Below, piece by piece: positions 9,452-17,817 of a stretch of 64,000 nucleotides of DNA. The DNA comes from Bifidobacterium breve (GTDB lineage: Bacteria; Actinomycetota; Thermoleophilia; Solirubrobacterales; Solirubrobacteraceae). The position numbers were made by a program, and so were the translations under genes. The first letter of the stretch is position 1. The number at the start of each line of letters is the position of its first letter. Location: assembly GCA_945878865.1 (NCBI GenBank), contig CAMCUD010000024.1, forward strand, positions 1 to 64,000, read 5' to 3'. Under the pieces are notes generated by a model. That model was not told the origin of the DNA, did no database searches, and saw nothing but the letters and a program-made list of their open reading frames with translations.

Positions 9452-10882
9452 CTACCCGAGAAGCTCCTGAAGGACCTGCTGCGCGACGGGGGCGGCGACG
9501 GTGCCGCCCTGGCCGCCGACGGACCGCTCGACCGTGACGGCGATGGCGTACTTCGGGTTGTCCAGCGGCGCGAAGCCGATGAACCACGGCTGGTTGAGGT
9601 CCTGACGCGGATCGATCTCCGCGGTCCCCGTCTTGCCGCCCACCTCGATGCCCGAGAGCGCGGCAGCGGTGCCCGTGCCCTCGCGGACCACGTTGCCCAT
9701 CATCTCCTGCAGCTGCTTGGCGGCCGACTCGCTCATCACCCTCGCTTCCTCCTGCGGCTCCCCATCCTCGCGGGTCCGCCCGTCGGGATCTGTGATCCGG
9801 CTCATGAGCCAGGGCTTCATGCGCACGCCGTCGTTGGCCACGGTCGCCGCGACGGTCGCCATCTGCAGGGGCGTCACGAGCAGCTTGTCCTGGCCGATCG
9901 CCATGCGGCCAACGTCGACGTACGTGGAGGTCGGCGAGAGCACGCGGCCCTTGCGGTACTCGCCGCTGGGCGCCTTCTCGTCGGCTGGCAGGTCGATCGG
10001 AGGGTCCTCACCGAAGCCGAAGCGTTCCATGTACCGCTTCATCGTGTCCTTCCCCAGCTTGACCGCCACCTGCGCCCACACGGTGTTCACCGAGTTCGTC
10101 AGCGCCGTCGTCAGCGAGATGTTGCCGAAATCCTGACCACCGGAGTTCGCCAGCGGCACCCCGGAGATCACCTTGCCGCTGTCGCCGTCGAGCGTGGAGT
10201 CCGGGGTGAACTCGCCGCTGTCCAGCGCCGCGGTCGCCGTGACGACCTTGAACGTCGAGCCGGGCGGGTAGAGCGCCTGGGTGGTGCGGTTGAGCAGCGG
10301 GGAGTCCGGGTCGTTGTTCAGCCGGCGGAACTCGTCGCTGTTGCGGATCGCGTTCTGGTCGTACCCGGGGACGCTCGCCATCACGCGGACCTTCCCGGTC
10401 TTCGGCTCCATGACGACGACCGCGCCCTTGCGCCCGTTGAGCGCCTGCAGCGCGACGCGCTGGGCGCCGGGGTCGAGGTTCGTCCGCAGCTCGTCGCCCT
10501 CGCGCTTGCGCGAGAGGACCTGGTCGAGCAGTGACGTGATCTCCCCGTGGTCGCCGGAGAGCTGGTCGCTGTAGAACCGCTCGAGGCCCGCCTGTCCGCG
10601 ATCGATGTACGAGTAGCCGACGGCGTGCGGGAACAGCGGGTCGTTCGGGTACCGGCGGTCGTAGGTCTCCTGCGGGCCCGGCACCGACCGGGCGAGGAGG
10701 TTGCCGTCGCGGTCCTTGATCGGGCCGCGGTCGATCTTCTGCTCCTGCAGGAGCTCGCGGCGGTTCTTCGTGTTGTCGCGCAGCGCCTCGGCGTCGAACA
10801 CCGTCCAGCGCGACGTCCACGCCACGAGCAACGCGAAGAGGCCGACGATCACGACGAAGACCCGGAAGATCGGCCCGTTCAT
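9452..10882 (-). CDS. pbpA: Class B penicillin-binding protein (transpeptidase)
   Basis: 476 aa. The start ATG 10882 overlaps the RodA/FtsW stop by 4 nt; a longer open frame upstream is only the antisense-like extension of a GC-rich frame. One N-terminal membrane anchor spans about 5-23. The transpeptidase motifs are STFK with Ser209/Lys212, SVN at 264-266 and KTG at 417-419, so the enzyme should be active. It cross-links the glycan strands made by the adjacent SEDS protein. Order and overlap match the rodA-pbpA pair of actinobacterial pknB operons. Confidence 0.95.
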   Translation of the reverse strand: MNGPIFRVFVVIVGLFALLVAWTSRWTVFDAEALRDNTKNRRELLQEQKIDRGPIKDRDGNLLARSVPGPQETYDRRYPNDPLFPHAVGYSYIDRGQAGLERFYSDQLSGDHGEITSLLDQVLSRKREGDELRTNLDPGAQRVALQALNGRKGAVVVMEPKTGKVRVMASVPGYDQNAIRNSDEFRRLNNDPDSPLLNRTTQALYPPGSTFKVVTATAALDSGEFTPDSTLDGDSGKVISGVPLANSGGQDFGNISLTTALTNSVNTVWAQVAVKLGKDTMKRYMERFGFGEDPPIDLPADEKAPSGEYRKGRVLSPTSTYVDVGRMAIGQDKLLVTPLQMATVAATVANDGVRMKPWLMSRITDPDGRTREDGEPQEEARVMSESAAKQLQEMMGNVVREGTGTAAALSGIEVGGKTGTAEIDPRQDLNQPWFIGFAPLDNPKYAIAVTVERSVGGQGGTVAAPVAQQVLQELLG

Positions 10883-12189
10883 CGCCCCTGCGCCTCCCGG
10901 CGCGCCCGGTCGGAGATGAGCAGCAGCAGGGCCACCAGCAGGAAGTTCGCGACGATGCTCGAGCCGCCGTAGCTGATGAACGGGAGGGTCACCCCCGTCA
11001 GGGGGATCAGTTTCGTCACCCCGCCGACGATGACGAACACCTGCAGCGCGAACACCGCGGCGAGCCCGGCCGCCAGCAGCGTGCTGAACGAGTCCTGGGC
11101 GAGCATCGCGATGCGCATCCCCCGCTCGGTGACGAGCAGGTAGACGACGAGCACCCCGGCCGCCCCGAAGAGGCCGAGCTCGTTCGTGATGAGCGCGTAG
11201 ATGAGGTCGGTCTGCGCGGCCGGCAGGATCGGCGCGCCCGTGGGCGTCTCGATGAGCGCCTGGCCGAACCCGGCGCCCGCGACCCCGCCGTCGGCCTGCG
11301 CGAAGAGGGACTGCGCGATCTGGTAGCTGCCGCCCACCGCGTCGTAGAGCTGGTCGTCGAACGGGTGCTGCCACGCGTCGATGCGATTGGCGACGTGGCT
11401 GACGGTGTTGGCGAAGAACCACGCACCCAGCCCGAACATCCCGAGGCCGATGAGCACGAACGACAGGCGGTCAGTGGCGATGTAGATGATCGCCAGGAAC
11501 GCGCCGAAGAACATCAGCGACGAGCCGAGGTCGCGGATGAAGACGAGCAGCACCATCGCGGCGCCCCACACGACGAGCAGCGGCATGAGATGACGCAGGG
11601 GCGGAAGCGTGATCCCGGCGAACCGCCGGGCGCCCTGGACGAGGACCTGCCGCGTGTCGCGCAGGTACGACGCGAGGAAGATGATGATGCAGATCTTCGA
11701 GAGCTCCGCGGGCTGGAACGAGATCGGGCCGAGCTCGATCCCGAGGTACGCACCGTTGACCTGCGCCCCGATCCCGGGCACGCGCGGGAGCAGCAGCAGC
11801 ACGATCCCCACGAGCGCGATCGTGTACCGGTATCTCTCGAGCACCCGGTAGTCCTTGCGCAGCAGCAGGATCGTCGCGGCGAAGACGATGAGCCCGATGA
11901 CGAACCACTGCGCCTGGTCGCGCGCGAGGTCCTCGTCGATGCGGAAGATCATCACCAGCCCGAAGCACGCCAGGAGCGCGACGAGCGGGAAGAGGTACGG
12001 GTCGGCGTCGGGCAGCGTGAACCGGATGATCAGGTGGGCGACGAAGCACAGCCCGAGGAACACGCCGCCGTACGTCAGCGAGGTGTCGCTGATGAGGTCG
12101 TCCTCCTGGATGAACACCGCGGCGAAGCCGACGGTGACCAGGAGGGAGGCGGGGATGAGCGCCAGGAGCTCGCGGTTGCGCGCGCTCAT
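10879..12189 (-). CDS. rodA: SEDS-family peptidoglycan glycosyltransferase RodA/FtsW
   Basis: 436 aa polytopic membrane protein with about ten hydrophobic helices. SEDS proteins polymerise lipid II and work with a class B PBP, here the next gene. The C-terminal region shows the family signature LIPLTGVTLPFISYGGSS. ATG 12189 overlaps the phosphatase stop (TCA at 12186-12188), which fixes the start; a longer upstream frame is Arg-rich shadow translation. The placement between pstP and pbpA matches the mycobacterial operon. It could serve elongation or division. Confidence 0.94.
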   Translation of the reverse strand: MSARNRELLALIPASLLVTVGFAAVFIQEDDLISDTSLTYGGVFLGLCFVAHLIIRFTLPDADPYLFPLVALLACFGLVMIFRIDEDLARDQAQWFVIGLIVFAATILLLRKDYRVLERYRYTIALVGIVLLLLPRVPGIGAQVNGAYLGIELGPISFQPAELSKICIIIFLASYLRDTRQVLVQGARRFAGITLPPLRHLMPLLVVWGAAMVLLVFIRDLGSSLMFFGAFLAIIYIATDRLSFVLIGLGMFGLGAWFFANTVSHVANRIDAWQHPFDDQLYDAVGGSYQIAQSLFAQADGGVAGAGFGQALIETPTGAPILPAAQTDLIYALITNELGLFGAAGVLVVYLLVTERGMRIAMLAQDSFSTLLAAGLAAVFALQVFVIVGGVTKLIPLTGVTLPFISYGGSSIVANFLLVALLLLISDRARREAQGR

Positions 12190-13394
12190 GTGCCGGAGAG
12201 CTGCCCCCGTTCGAGCTGGTTGACGAGGTCGGCGGCGTCGTCGCGCGACCGCAGCGAATGGTCGAGCAGCTCCTTGCGCCGGGCGTCCGACAGCGTGGTG
12301 ACCGGCACGCCGCTCGTGTAGTTCAGCGTGTAGAGGTCCAGCCCGAACGGCAGCTCGTACGGCAGCCCGCGGTACATCGCGACGAAGCCGTCGTTGCTGC
12401 CGACGAAGTACACCGACTGCGACGCGGCCCACGCGCCGAAGAGGATCGGCAGGCCGAGGAAGAGCGCGACGAAGACGCCGATGAGCACACGCCGGCGCCG
12501 GGTGCTGCCGACCCGCTCGGGCGCGGCGACGGCCTGCGGCGGACGCGGCTGCAGGCGGCGGGCCTGCGCAGCGGCGTCGGCGTCCTCGACGGCGGCGCGG
12601 ACCTGGGACGCGGTGGGGGCGTCGTCGCCCACGACCGTCGTCTGGTCGTCGGCCGGAGGCGCCGCCCCGTTGCCGACGTCGTCGACGCGGAACAGCACGA
12701 CGGTGATGTTGTCGCGGCCGCCGGCCTCGTTCGCCGCGGCGACCAGCCGCCGCGCGACGGACTCCAGTGCCTCCTCGGGCGCCGACGCGCCGAGCACCTC
12801 GGCCACCTGCGGCTCGCTGATCATCGACGTGAGGCCGTCACTGCACAGCAGGTAGAGGTCACCGGCCTGGGCGCGCCACGACGCCGTGTCGACCTCGACC
12901 TCCGGCTCGGGCCCGAGCGCGCGGGTGATGATCGAGCGCTGCGGGTGCTCCTCGGCCTCCTCGGCGGTGAGCTTGCCTTGGCGGCGAAGCTCCTCCACGA
13001 GCGAGTGGTCCTCCGTGAGACGCTCGAGCTCCCCGCCGCGCCAGCGGTACGCGCGCGAGTCGCCCACGTGCGCGACGGCGACATCGTGCTCGCCGACGTG
13101 CGCCGCCGTGACGGTCGTCCCCATGCCGGCGCGGTGCACGTCGGCGCGCGACATCTCGTGGATGCGGCTGTTGGCGGTGCGGATGACGTCGGCCAGCGCC
13201 TGCTCGGCGGTGACGTCGGGCAGCCCTTCGCCGAACGCCTCGACGACCGTGCTGCTGGCGACCTCGCCGGCCTGGGCGCCGCCCATGCCGTCGGCGACGA
13301 CGAACACGGGCGCACGGGCGAACAGCGCGTCCTCGTTGGCACGCCGCTGCCGGCCGGTGTCGGTGACCGACGCGTACTCGGTGACGCGCAGCAT
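12186..13394 (-). CDS. pstP: PP2C-family Ser/Thr protein phosphatase (PstP type)
   Basis: 402 aa. The catalytic domain (about 1-240) has the metal-binding motifs VADGMGG, HVGDSRAYR and LCSDGLT, and GGRDNITVV late in the domain. A linker follows, then a transmembrane helix at about 300-325 and a short extracytoplasmic tail. It removes phosphates from the operon's kinases and their targets, resetting the wall-synthesis signal. The gene overlaps the RodA/FtsW start by 4 nt and follows fhaB by 28 nt. Confidence 0.95.
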   Translation of the reverse strand: MLRVTEYASVTDTGRQRRANEDALFARAPVFVVADGMGGAQAGEVASSTVVEAFGEGLPDVTAEQALADVIRTANSRIHEMSRADVHRAGMGTTVTAAHVGEHDVAVAHVGDSRAYRWRGGELERLTEDHSLVEELRRQGKLTAEEAEEHPQRSIITRALGPEPEVEVDTASWRAQAGDLYLLCSDGLTSMISEPQVAEVLGASAPEEALESVARRLVAAANEAGGRDNITVVLFRVDDVGNGAAPPADDQTTVVGDDAPTASQVRAAVEDADAAAQARRLQPRPPQAVAAPERVGSTRRRRVLIGVFVALFLGLPILFGAWAASQSVYFVGSNDGFVAMYRGLPYELPFGLDLYTLNYTSGVPVTTLSDARRKELLDHSLRSRDDAADLVNQLERGQLSGT

Positions 13395-13422
13395 CAGCGG
13401 CGCGGGATGTCGGTCGGGGTGG

Positions 13423-13911
13423 TCACGAGTCCTCGAAGATGAAGACGGAGTCGCCGATGCGCACGCGATCTCCGGGATGAAGCGGTTGCGGGCCCTGCAC
13501 CGGCTCTTCGTTCAGGTACGTCCCGTTCGTCGAACCCAGATCCTCCAGCACGATCACGCTCCCCTGCCGGGTCAGCTGTGCGTGCCGGCCCGAGGCGAAC
13601 GGGTCCTCGAGATGGATCTCCACGTCGCCGCGGCCGAGGGTGCAGTCACCCACAAGATCGTACGCGGCGCCGCGCTGGAGCCCCGGCACCGACTCCACGA
13701 CGAGCCGCGGGGCGTCCCCGCCGACCCCCACTCCGCGCGCCGCGGCGTGCAGGCCGGTGGCGTCGGGCGGCGGGGTCGCGGCGATCGCGCTCACGCCGGG
13801 CTGCGTGCCGCGGCGCAGATCCTTCAGCGCGCTGCGCGTGACCCAGAGCAGGAACAGGTAGAGGATCGCCAGGAAGGCGAACTTGAGCGCGACGGAGGCA
13901 GGCTCGACCAC
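13423..13911 (-). CDS. fhaB: Membrane-anchored FHA-domain protein (FhaB/FipA type)
   Basis: 162 aa. An N-terminal transmembrane helix (about 8-25) precedes a linker and a C-terminal FHA domain. That domain has CTLGRG, the SGRHA motif, and LGSTNGTYLN, which together bind phosphothreonine. In actinobacteria FhaB links phosphorylated division proteins to the PknB and PstP system. Here fhaB is followed by pstP as usual but is separated from fhaA by three foreign-looking genes. Confidence 0.93.
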   Translation of the reverse strand: MVEPASVALKFAFLAILYLFLLWVTRSALKDLRRGTQPGVSAIAATPPPDATGLHAAARGVGVGGDAPRLVVESVPGLQRGAAYDLVGDCTLGRGDVEIHLEDPFASGRHAQLTRQGSVIVLEDLGSTNGTYLNEEPVQGPQPLHPGDRVRIGDSVFIFEDS

Positions 13912-13957
13912 ACCCCAATCTTCGCGGATCGGCCGCCGGAACCCCGCGCGGCCCCCT

Positions 13958-14542
13958 TCACGGCGCGAACAGCGCGTCCAGATCGAGGGGCGGGAGCGCC
14001 ACCGTGCCGCATCTCACGACGTCGGGCGGCCGAACGATCTGGATGTGGTCGAACTGCTCTCCGGCCGGCTGCGAGCGCACCTCGATGCATCGATGCTCGA
14101 CGTCGATGATCCAGTACTCGCGGATCCCCTCCCGCGCGTAGATCCGCGACTTCCTGCCGCGATCCTTCGACCGCGTGGCGTCCGACACCTCGACGACGAG
14201 GTACGCGTCGGCGGGATGCTCTGTCCACGTGGCCGCCGCACGGTCGACGACGGTGAAGTCCGGACAGGGAACGGACAACGGCCGGTAGATCATCGGGGCG
14301 CCCACGCGAACCAGCAGATCGTCAGTCGGAAGGTTGCGGATGAGCCACTCGGCCATGCGCGCGATCAGGAGCGCGTGTGGCGGCTGCTCCTCAGGCATTT
14401 CGACCAGCACCCCGTCGAGCAGCTCGATACGGACGTCGTCGTCGCCGAACACCCCTGCGGCGATCATCCGCTCGAACGCGTCGACGGTGATCGGGTACAG
14501 CGGCTCGCCAGTTGCCGTCTTCACGGCCATGGTTGTCACCAT
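13958..14542 (-). CDS. Uma2-family (DUF820) PD-(D/E)XK-fold protein
   Basis: 194 aa. The pattern fits Uma2 putative restriction-like nucleases: RIELLDGVLVEMP, an internal PCPDFTVVD with the acidic residue, YLVVEVSDAT, and SRIYAREGIREYWIIDVE. Uma2 proteins are abundant in cyanobacteria and actinobacteria, with no settled function. The start may be at GTG 14542 or at the ATG four codons in. It interrupts the fhaA-fhaB neighbourhood with two small genes upstream, which suggests insertion. Catalysis is not proven. Confidence 0.85.
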   Translation of the reverse strand: MVTTMAVKTATGEPLYPITVDAFERMIAAGVFGDDDVRIELLDGVLVEMPEEQPPHALLIARMAEWLIRNLPTDDLLVRVGAPMIYRPLSVPCPDFTVVDRAAATWTEHPADAYLVVEVSDATRSKDRGRKSRIYAREGIREYWIIDVEHRCIEVRSQPAGEQFDHIQIVRPPDVVRCGTVALPPLDLDALFAP

Positions 14543-14545
14543 AGA

Positions 14546-14761
14546 TCACGGTTCCTGCGCCCGCGAGGGCAGCTCGGCGCCGCACGCCCGGCAGCAAGGC
14601 GGCGGCTGGTCAGCGACCAGCTCCGTGATCGCGGGCGCCAGCAGGCCGACCGCGTCGATCGGGACGGCGAGGGCCAACTTCTGACCGTTCGGCACGATCA
14701 CGTACGCCTCCTCACCGGGCCCGCCTGGAACGTCATCGACGTGGATCAGGGCGAAGGACAT
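14546..14761 (-). CDS. Small hypothetical protein with C-terminal CxxC
   Basis: 71 aa. ATG 14761 is preceded by AGGGGGA, a clear ribosome-binding site, and is preferred over an upstream start at 14815. It begins MSFALIHVDDVPGG and ends with CCRACGAELP, a half zinc-ribbon. It overlaps the end of the preceding small gene by 16 nt and lies 3 nt before the Uma2 gene. The three are therefore probably co-transcribed. No family is recognised. Confidence 0.6.
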   Translation of the reverse strand: MSFALIHVDDVPGGPGEEAYVIVPNGQKLALAVPIDAVGLLAPAITELVADQPPPCCRACGAELPSRAQEP

Positions 14762-15009
14762 GCTTCCCCCTCGATGTCGGTGTCGAGGTCCGGCAGGTCG
14801 ATCGACGCTCCGCACGCGTCACACCGCGGGACGGAGATCGCAGCGCCCTCCCCGATGGCGCGAGCGAACCGGATGCACTCGCCGACCGCCTCTGCCGGGC
14901 TGCCGATCCGAATCGGGCGGTGCCATCCCGGCTTCCAGATCATGAGCAGCACCTGCTCGGAGTCGCCCGCCGCGGCGGACCCGGGGAGATGTCGCATGCC
15001 AAACCACAT
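14746..15009 (-). CDS. Small hypothetical protein with CxxC motif
   Basis: 87 aa. The N-terminal half contains VLLMIWKPGWHRP and SPAEAVGECIRFARA, and the C-terminal part has CDACGASIDLPDLD, a possible single zinc-knuckle. It reads through into the next small gene with a 16-nt overlap, so the pair is translationally close. No family is recognised. The start could be the ATG at 15009 or four codons later. Neighbours are fhaA upstream and the Uma2 gene downstream. Confidence 0.55.
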   Translation of the reverse strand: MWFGMRHLPGSAAAGDSEQVLLMIWKPGWHRPIRIGSPAEAVGECIRFARAIGEGAAISVPRCDACGASIDLPDLDTDIEGEACPSP

Positions 15010-15081
15010 GCGAGCACCCCATCATGGGCTCGGCGCCGAACCGCCGAACTGCGCAGAATCGTTGCGAAGTCTGCGCAGGTT

Positions 15082-15843
15082 CTACGCGAGCTCGAACGTC
15101 ACCGGCGCAGTCCCGAGCTCGAGCTGGTCGCCGGGGTGCAGCGGCTGCTCGCCGCGCACGTGCCGTCCATTGACCCGCACGCCGTTCGTCGACCCGAGAT
15201 CACGGATCGTCCACCCCGTCTCGCCGCCGGGACGGACCTCGGCGTGGTGGCGCGAGACGTTCGGGTCGCTCAGCACGACGTCGCAGTCACGGCTGCGACC
15301 GAGCAGCGCGCCCCCCGGCGGGACGACGTGGCGGCGCCCCTCGGCGAGCAGGAACGGCTTGGGCGGCGCGGCGCGGCCGGCCTGGGCGGCCTCGACCTCG
15401 CCGCGCACGCGCTCGGACGTCGAGTAGACCATCGTGTGCCCGTGGTCGGCCTGCACCGCCGCGCCCTCATCGGCCGGCCGCACGAGCCGCGCCTGGATGC
15501 CGAACTCGCCGAGCGCCAGGCGCTCGTCGGTGCGGAACTCGACGACGGGCCGGGCGACGAGCGCGAGCTTCTCGCGGCGCGCGTGCTCGAGCAGGTACGC
15601 GCACAGCTCGCCGGAGACCTCCTGCTCGACGCCTTCGTACCGCGCGCGGTCCTGCTGGGAGAGGTAGATGACGTACTCGTTGGGCACGTAGGTTCGCGAC
15701 AGGGAGACCGTCTTGTGGTCGTCCATCTCGCGCACGAGCTTGCGGGCGAGCTCGACGGGCCGGACCTCGGAGCGGAAGACCCGCCCGAACGTCCCCTCGA
15801 CGAGCTCGGACAGCGTGCGTTCCAGGTTGCGCAGGACGCTCAT
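15082..15843 (-). CDS. fhaA: FHA-domain protein with N-terminal DUF3662 (FhaA type)
   Basis: 253 aa. Residues 1-120 match the DUF3662 domain of FhaA: MSVLRNLERTLSELVEGTFG, VRPVELARKLVREMDD and TYVPNEYVIYLS. A C-terminal FHA domain (about 175-250) has LLGRS, SRHHAE and LGSTNGVRVNG for phosphothreonine binding. In mycobacteria FhaA binds the phosphorylated pseudokinase domain of MviN/MurJ and restrains wall synthesis. It lies 27 nt after the polytopic kinase gene, probably in the same transcript. Confidence 0.94.
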   Translation of the reverse strand: MSVLRNLERTLSELVEGTFGRVFRSEVRPVELARKLVREMDDHKTVSLSRTYVPNEYVIYLSQQDRARYEGVEQEVSGELCAYLLEHARREKLALVARPVVEFRTDERLALGEFGIQARLVRPADEGAAVQADHGHTMVYSTSERVRGEVEAAQAGRAAPPKPFLLAEGRRHVVPPGGALLGRSRDCDVVLSDPNVSRHHAEVRPGGETGWTIRDLGSTNGVRVNGRHVRGEQPLHPGDQLELGTAPVTFELA

Positions 15844-15870
15844 GGGATCAGGCCATCGTAGGGCGGAGGG

Positions 15871-17679
15871 TCACACGCGCGGGTCGGCAACAGCTCGAGC
15901 GACCACCGCGATGACCCCGGCGAGGACCGCGCCGAGGACGAGTCCGCGGGGCTCAGGGAGGGCCAGCGACCGCGCGGCGGCGCCGGTCGCAGCGGCCGTC
16001 CCGGCGGCCCAGCCGGCCGCGGCGGCGATGTCCGCGGCAGCGTTCCAGCCGCGCACGAGGACGGGCAGCAGCACCGCAGCGGCCGCCCAGATCGCCACGA
16101 GGACGATCGCACCGCCGGAGACGACCTCGCTGAGGACGTCGGCGGCGCCACCCGTCGTGGCGGCCCAGTCACCCGGCTCGGCGCCGACATGCAGCGCACG
16201 CTCCAGCGGCGCGGCGGCGAGCAGCACCCACCACGCGCCCAGCGCGCCCAGCCCGGCGCGCACCGACGCTCGACGTGCCTGCCCCGCGATCGCCGGGAAC
16301 GCGCCCGCGACCCCGGCCAGCCCGAGCAGCGGCGCCAGGATCGGCACGGTCCACGCGGTGCCCGCGCGCGGGAGCAGCAGCGGGACCGGCAGGTGCATCG
16401 CGGCGAGGAGCATCGCCATGCCCGCATCGCGCAGACCCACCGCGACGACGACGGCGATCGCCGTCAGCAGCCAGCCGAGGCGCGGCAGCAGGAGGACGAG
16501 CACGGCGGCGGCCGCCGCGACGAAGACCGGCACTCCCGGCGGCTCCGACCAGGCGAGCGCGCCGCCGGCCGCGGCCCCGGCCGCCACCGCGGCGGCGATC
16601 CGGGCGGGCGGTCGCGCGGCCCGCCGCTGCGGAAGATCCTCGACTGCCGCGACCCCCGCGACCGGCAGCGCCGGAGGCGGATCGGCCTGCCAGCGGCCGG
16701 CGGCAACCTGTGTGACGTCCCGGGCGAATCGCGTCCCGGCGCGCACGACGTGCGTCACCGTCTCCAGCGCGCCGCCCGTCACGTGCCCCGGCTCATCGTC
16801 GAGCGCCGGCCGCGCGCGCTTGAGGGCCGCGCGTAGCGCCGACGGCTTCGGCCGCGCGCGCGGATCCACGGACACGGCGCGGTCGATGACGTCCGTGAGC
16901 TCCTCCGGTAGATCCCGCCGCACGCGCCCGAGAGGCGCCACCTCGGCGTCGACCAGCCGCGCCGTCTCGGCCGCGCTCGCGCCCCGGCGCGGGTTCATCC
17001 CGGCGAACCCCTCGTACAGCACGATGCCGAGCGCGTAGACGTCCGCGGGTGGGCCGGCCGCCCGGCCACGGGCCTGCTCGGGCGCCATGTAGGCCAGGGT
17101 GCCAAGGACATCGCCCGTCCCCGTCAGCGTCTCGTCGCCCGCCAGCCGCGCCACACCGAAGTCGGTGAGCTTCGCCGGCGCGCCTGCTTCCTCCACCGCA
17201 TCGGGGCAGATGACGTTCGCCGGCTTGAGGTCGCGGTGGACGACGCCACGGCCGTGCGCGTGCTCCAGCGCATCGCACAGGGCGATGCCGATCTCGGCGA
17301 CGTCGCGGTCGGAGAGCAGCCCCTCCCGCAGGAGCGCCTGCAGCGTCGGTCCCCGAACCAGCTCGCACACCAGCACCCAGTCGCCGTCGTCGGCCTGCCC
17401 CGCCTCGTACAGCGCGACGATCGCCGGGTGTGCGAGCCGGGCCGCCGCAACCGCCTCCCGGCCGGCCCGCTTGGCGCCGCCGACCTCCGCGCCGCCGGCG
17501 ATCCGCTTGACCGCGACGCGCCGGTGCAGCCGCTCGTCCTCGGCCAGCCAGACCACGCCCATGCCGCCCTCGCCGAGCCGGCGCAGCAGCCGGTAGCGCC
17601 CGAGCAGCAGGTCGTCGGCCGTCGTCGCGCCGGCGCCCGTCTCGGGGTCGGCGGGCTCTGCTGAGCGGGCGTGGCGCAC
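15871..17679 (-). CDS. Ser/Thr protein kinase with polytopic membrane C-terminal half
   Basis: 602 aa from GTG 17679, which follows an AAGGA ribosome-binding site; an earlier ATG at 17757 gives an Arg-rich, unlikely extension. The kinase domain has GEGGMGVV, Lys58, HRD at 148-150 and DFG at 173-175. From about 365 onward there are some eight hydrophobic segments rather than the usual single helix and sensor domain. This is a multi-pass kinase that may sense membrane state. It heads the fhaA...ddl cluster in the place where a PknA-like kinase might be expected. It diverges from the 17818 gene. Confidence 0.87.
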   Translation of the reverse strand: MRHARSAEPADPETGAGATTADDLLLGRYRLLRRLGEGGMGVVWLAEDERLHRRVAVKRIAGGAEVGGAKRAGREAVAAARLAHPAIVALYEAGQADDGDWVLVCELVRGPTLQALLREGLLSDRDVAEIGIALCDALEHAHGRGVVHRDLKPANVICPDAVEEAGAPAKLTDFGVARLAGDETLTGTGDVLGTLAYMAPEQARGRAAGPPADVYALGIVLYEGFAGMNPRRGASAAETARLVDAEVAPLGRVRRDLPEELTDVIDRAVSVDPRARPKPSALRAALKRARPALDDEPGHVTGGALETVTHVVRAGTRFARDVTQVAAGRWQADPPPALPVAGVAAVEDLPQRRAARPPARIAAAVAAGAAAGGALAWSEPPGVPVFVAAAAAVLVLLLPRLGWLLTAIAVVVAVGLRDAGMAMLLAAMHLPVPLLLPRAGTAWTVPILAPLLGLAGVAGAFPAIAGQARRASVRAGLGALGAWWVLLAAAPLERALHVGAEPGDWAATTGGAADVLSEVVSGGAIVLVAIWAAAAVLLPVLVRGWNAAADIAAAAGWAAGTAAATGAAARSLALPEPRGLVLGAVLAGVIAVVARAVADPRV

Positions 17680-17817
17680 CGGCTGCGTCCTTCGCGCGCG
17701 TGAGGGTCGTTCCTGCCGGGAAAAGGAGGAAGACCGACGATGACGGCAAACTTGCACTGAGCATGCCCATCACCTGGGACAGTGCGCGCCTTCTTTCCCT
17801 TCGTTTGGAGCGTCACC

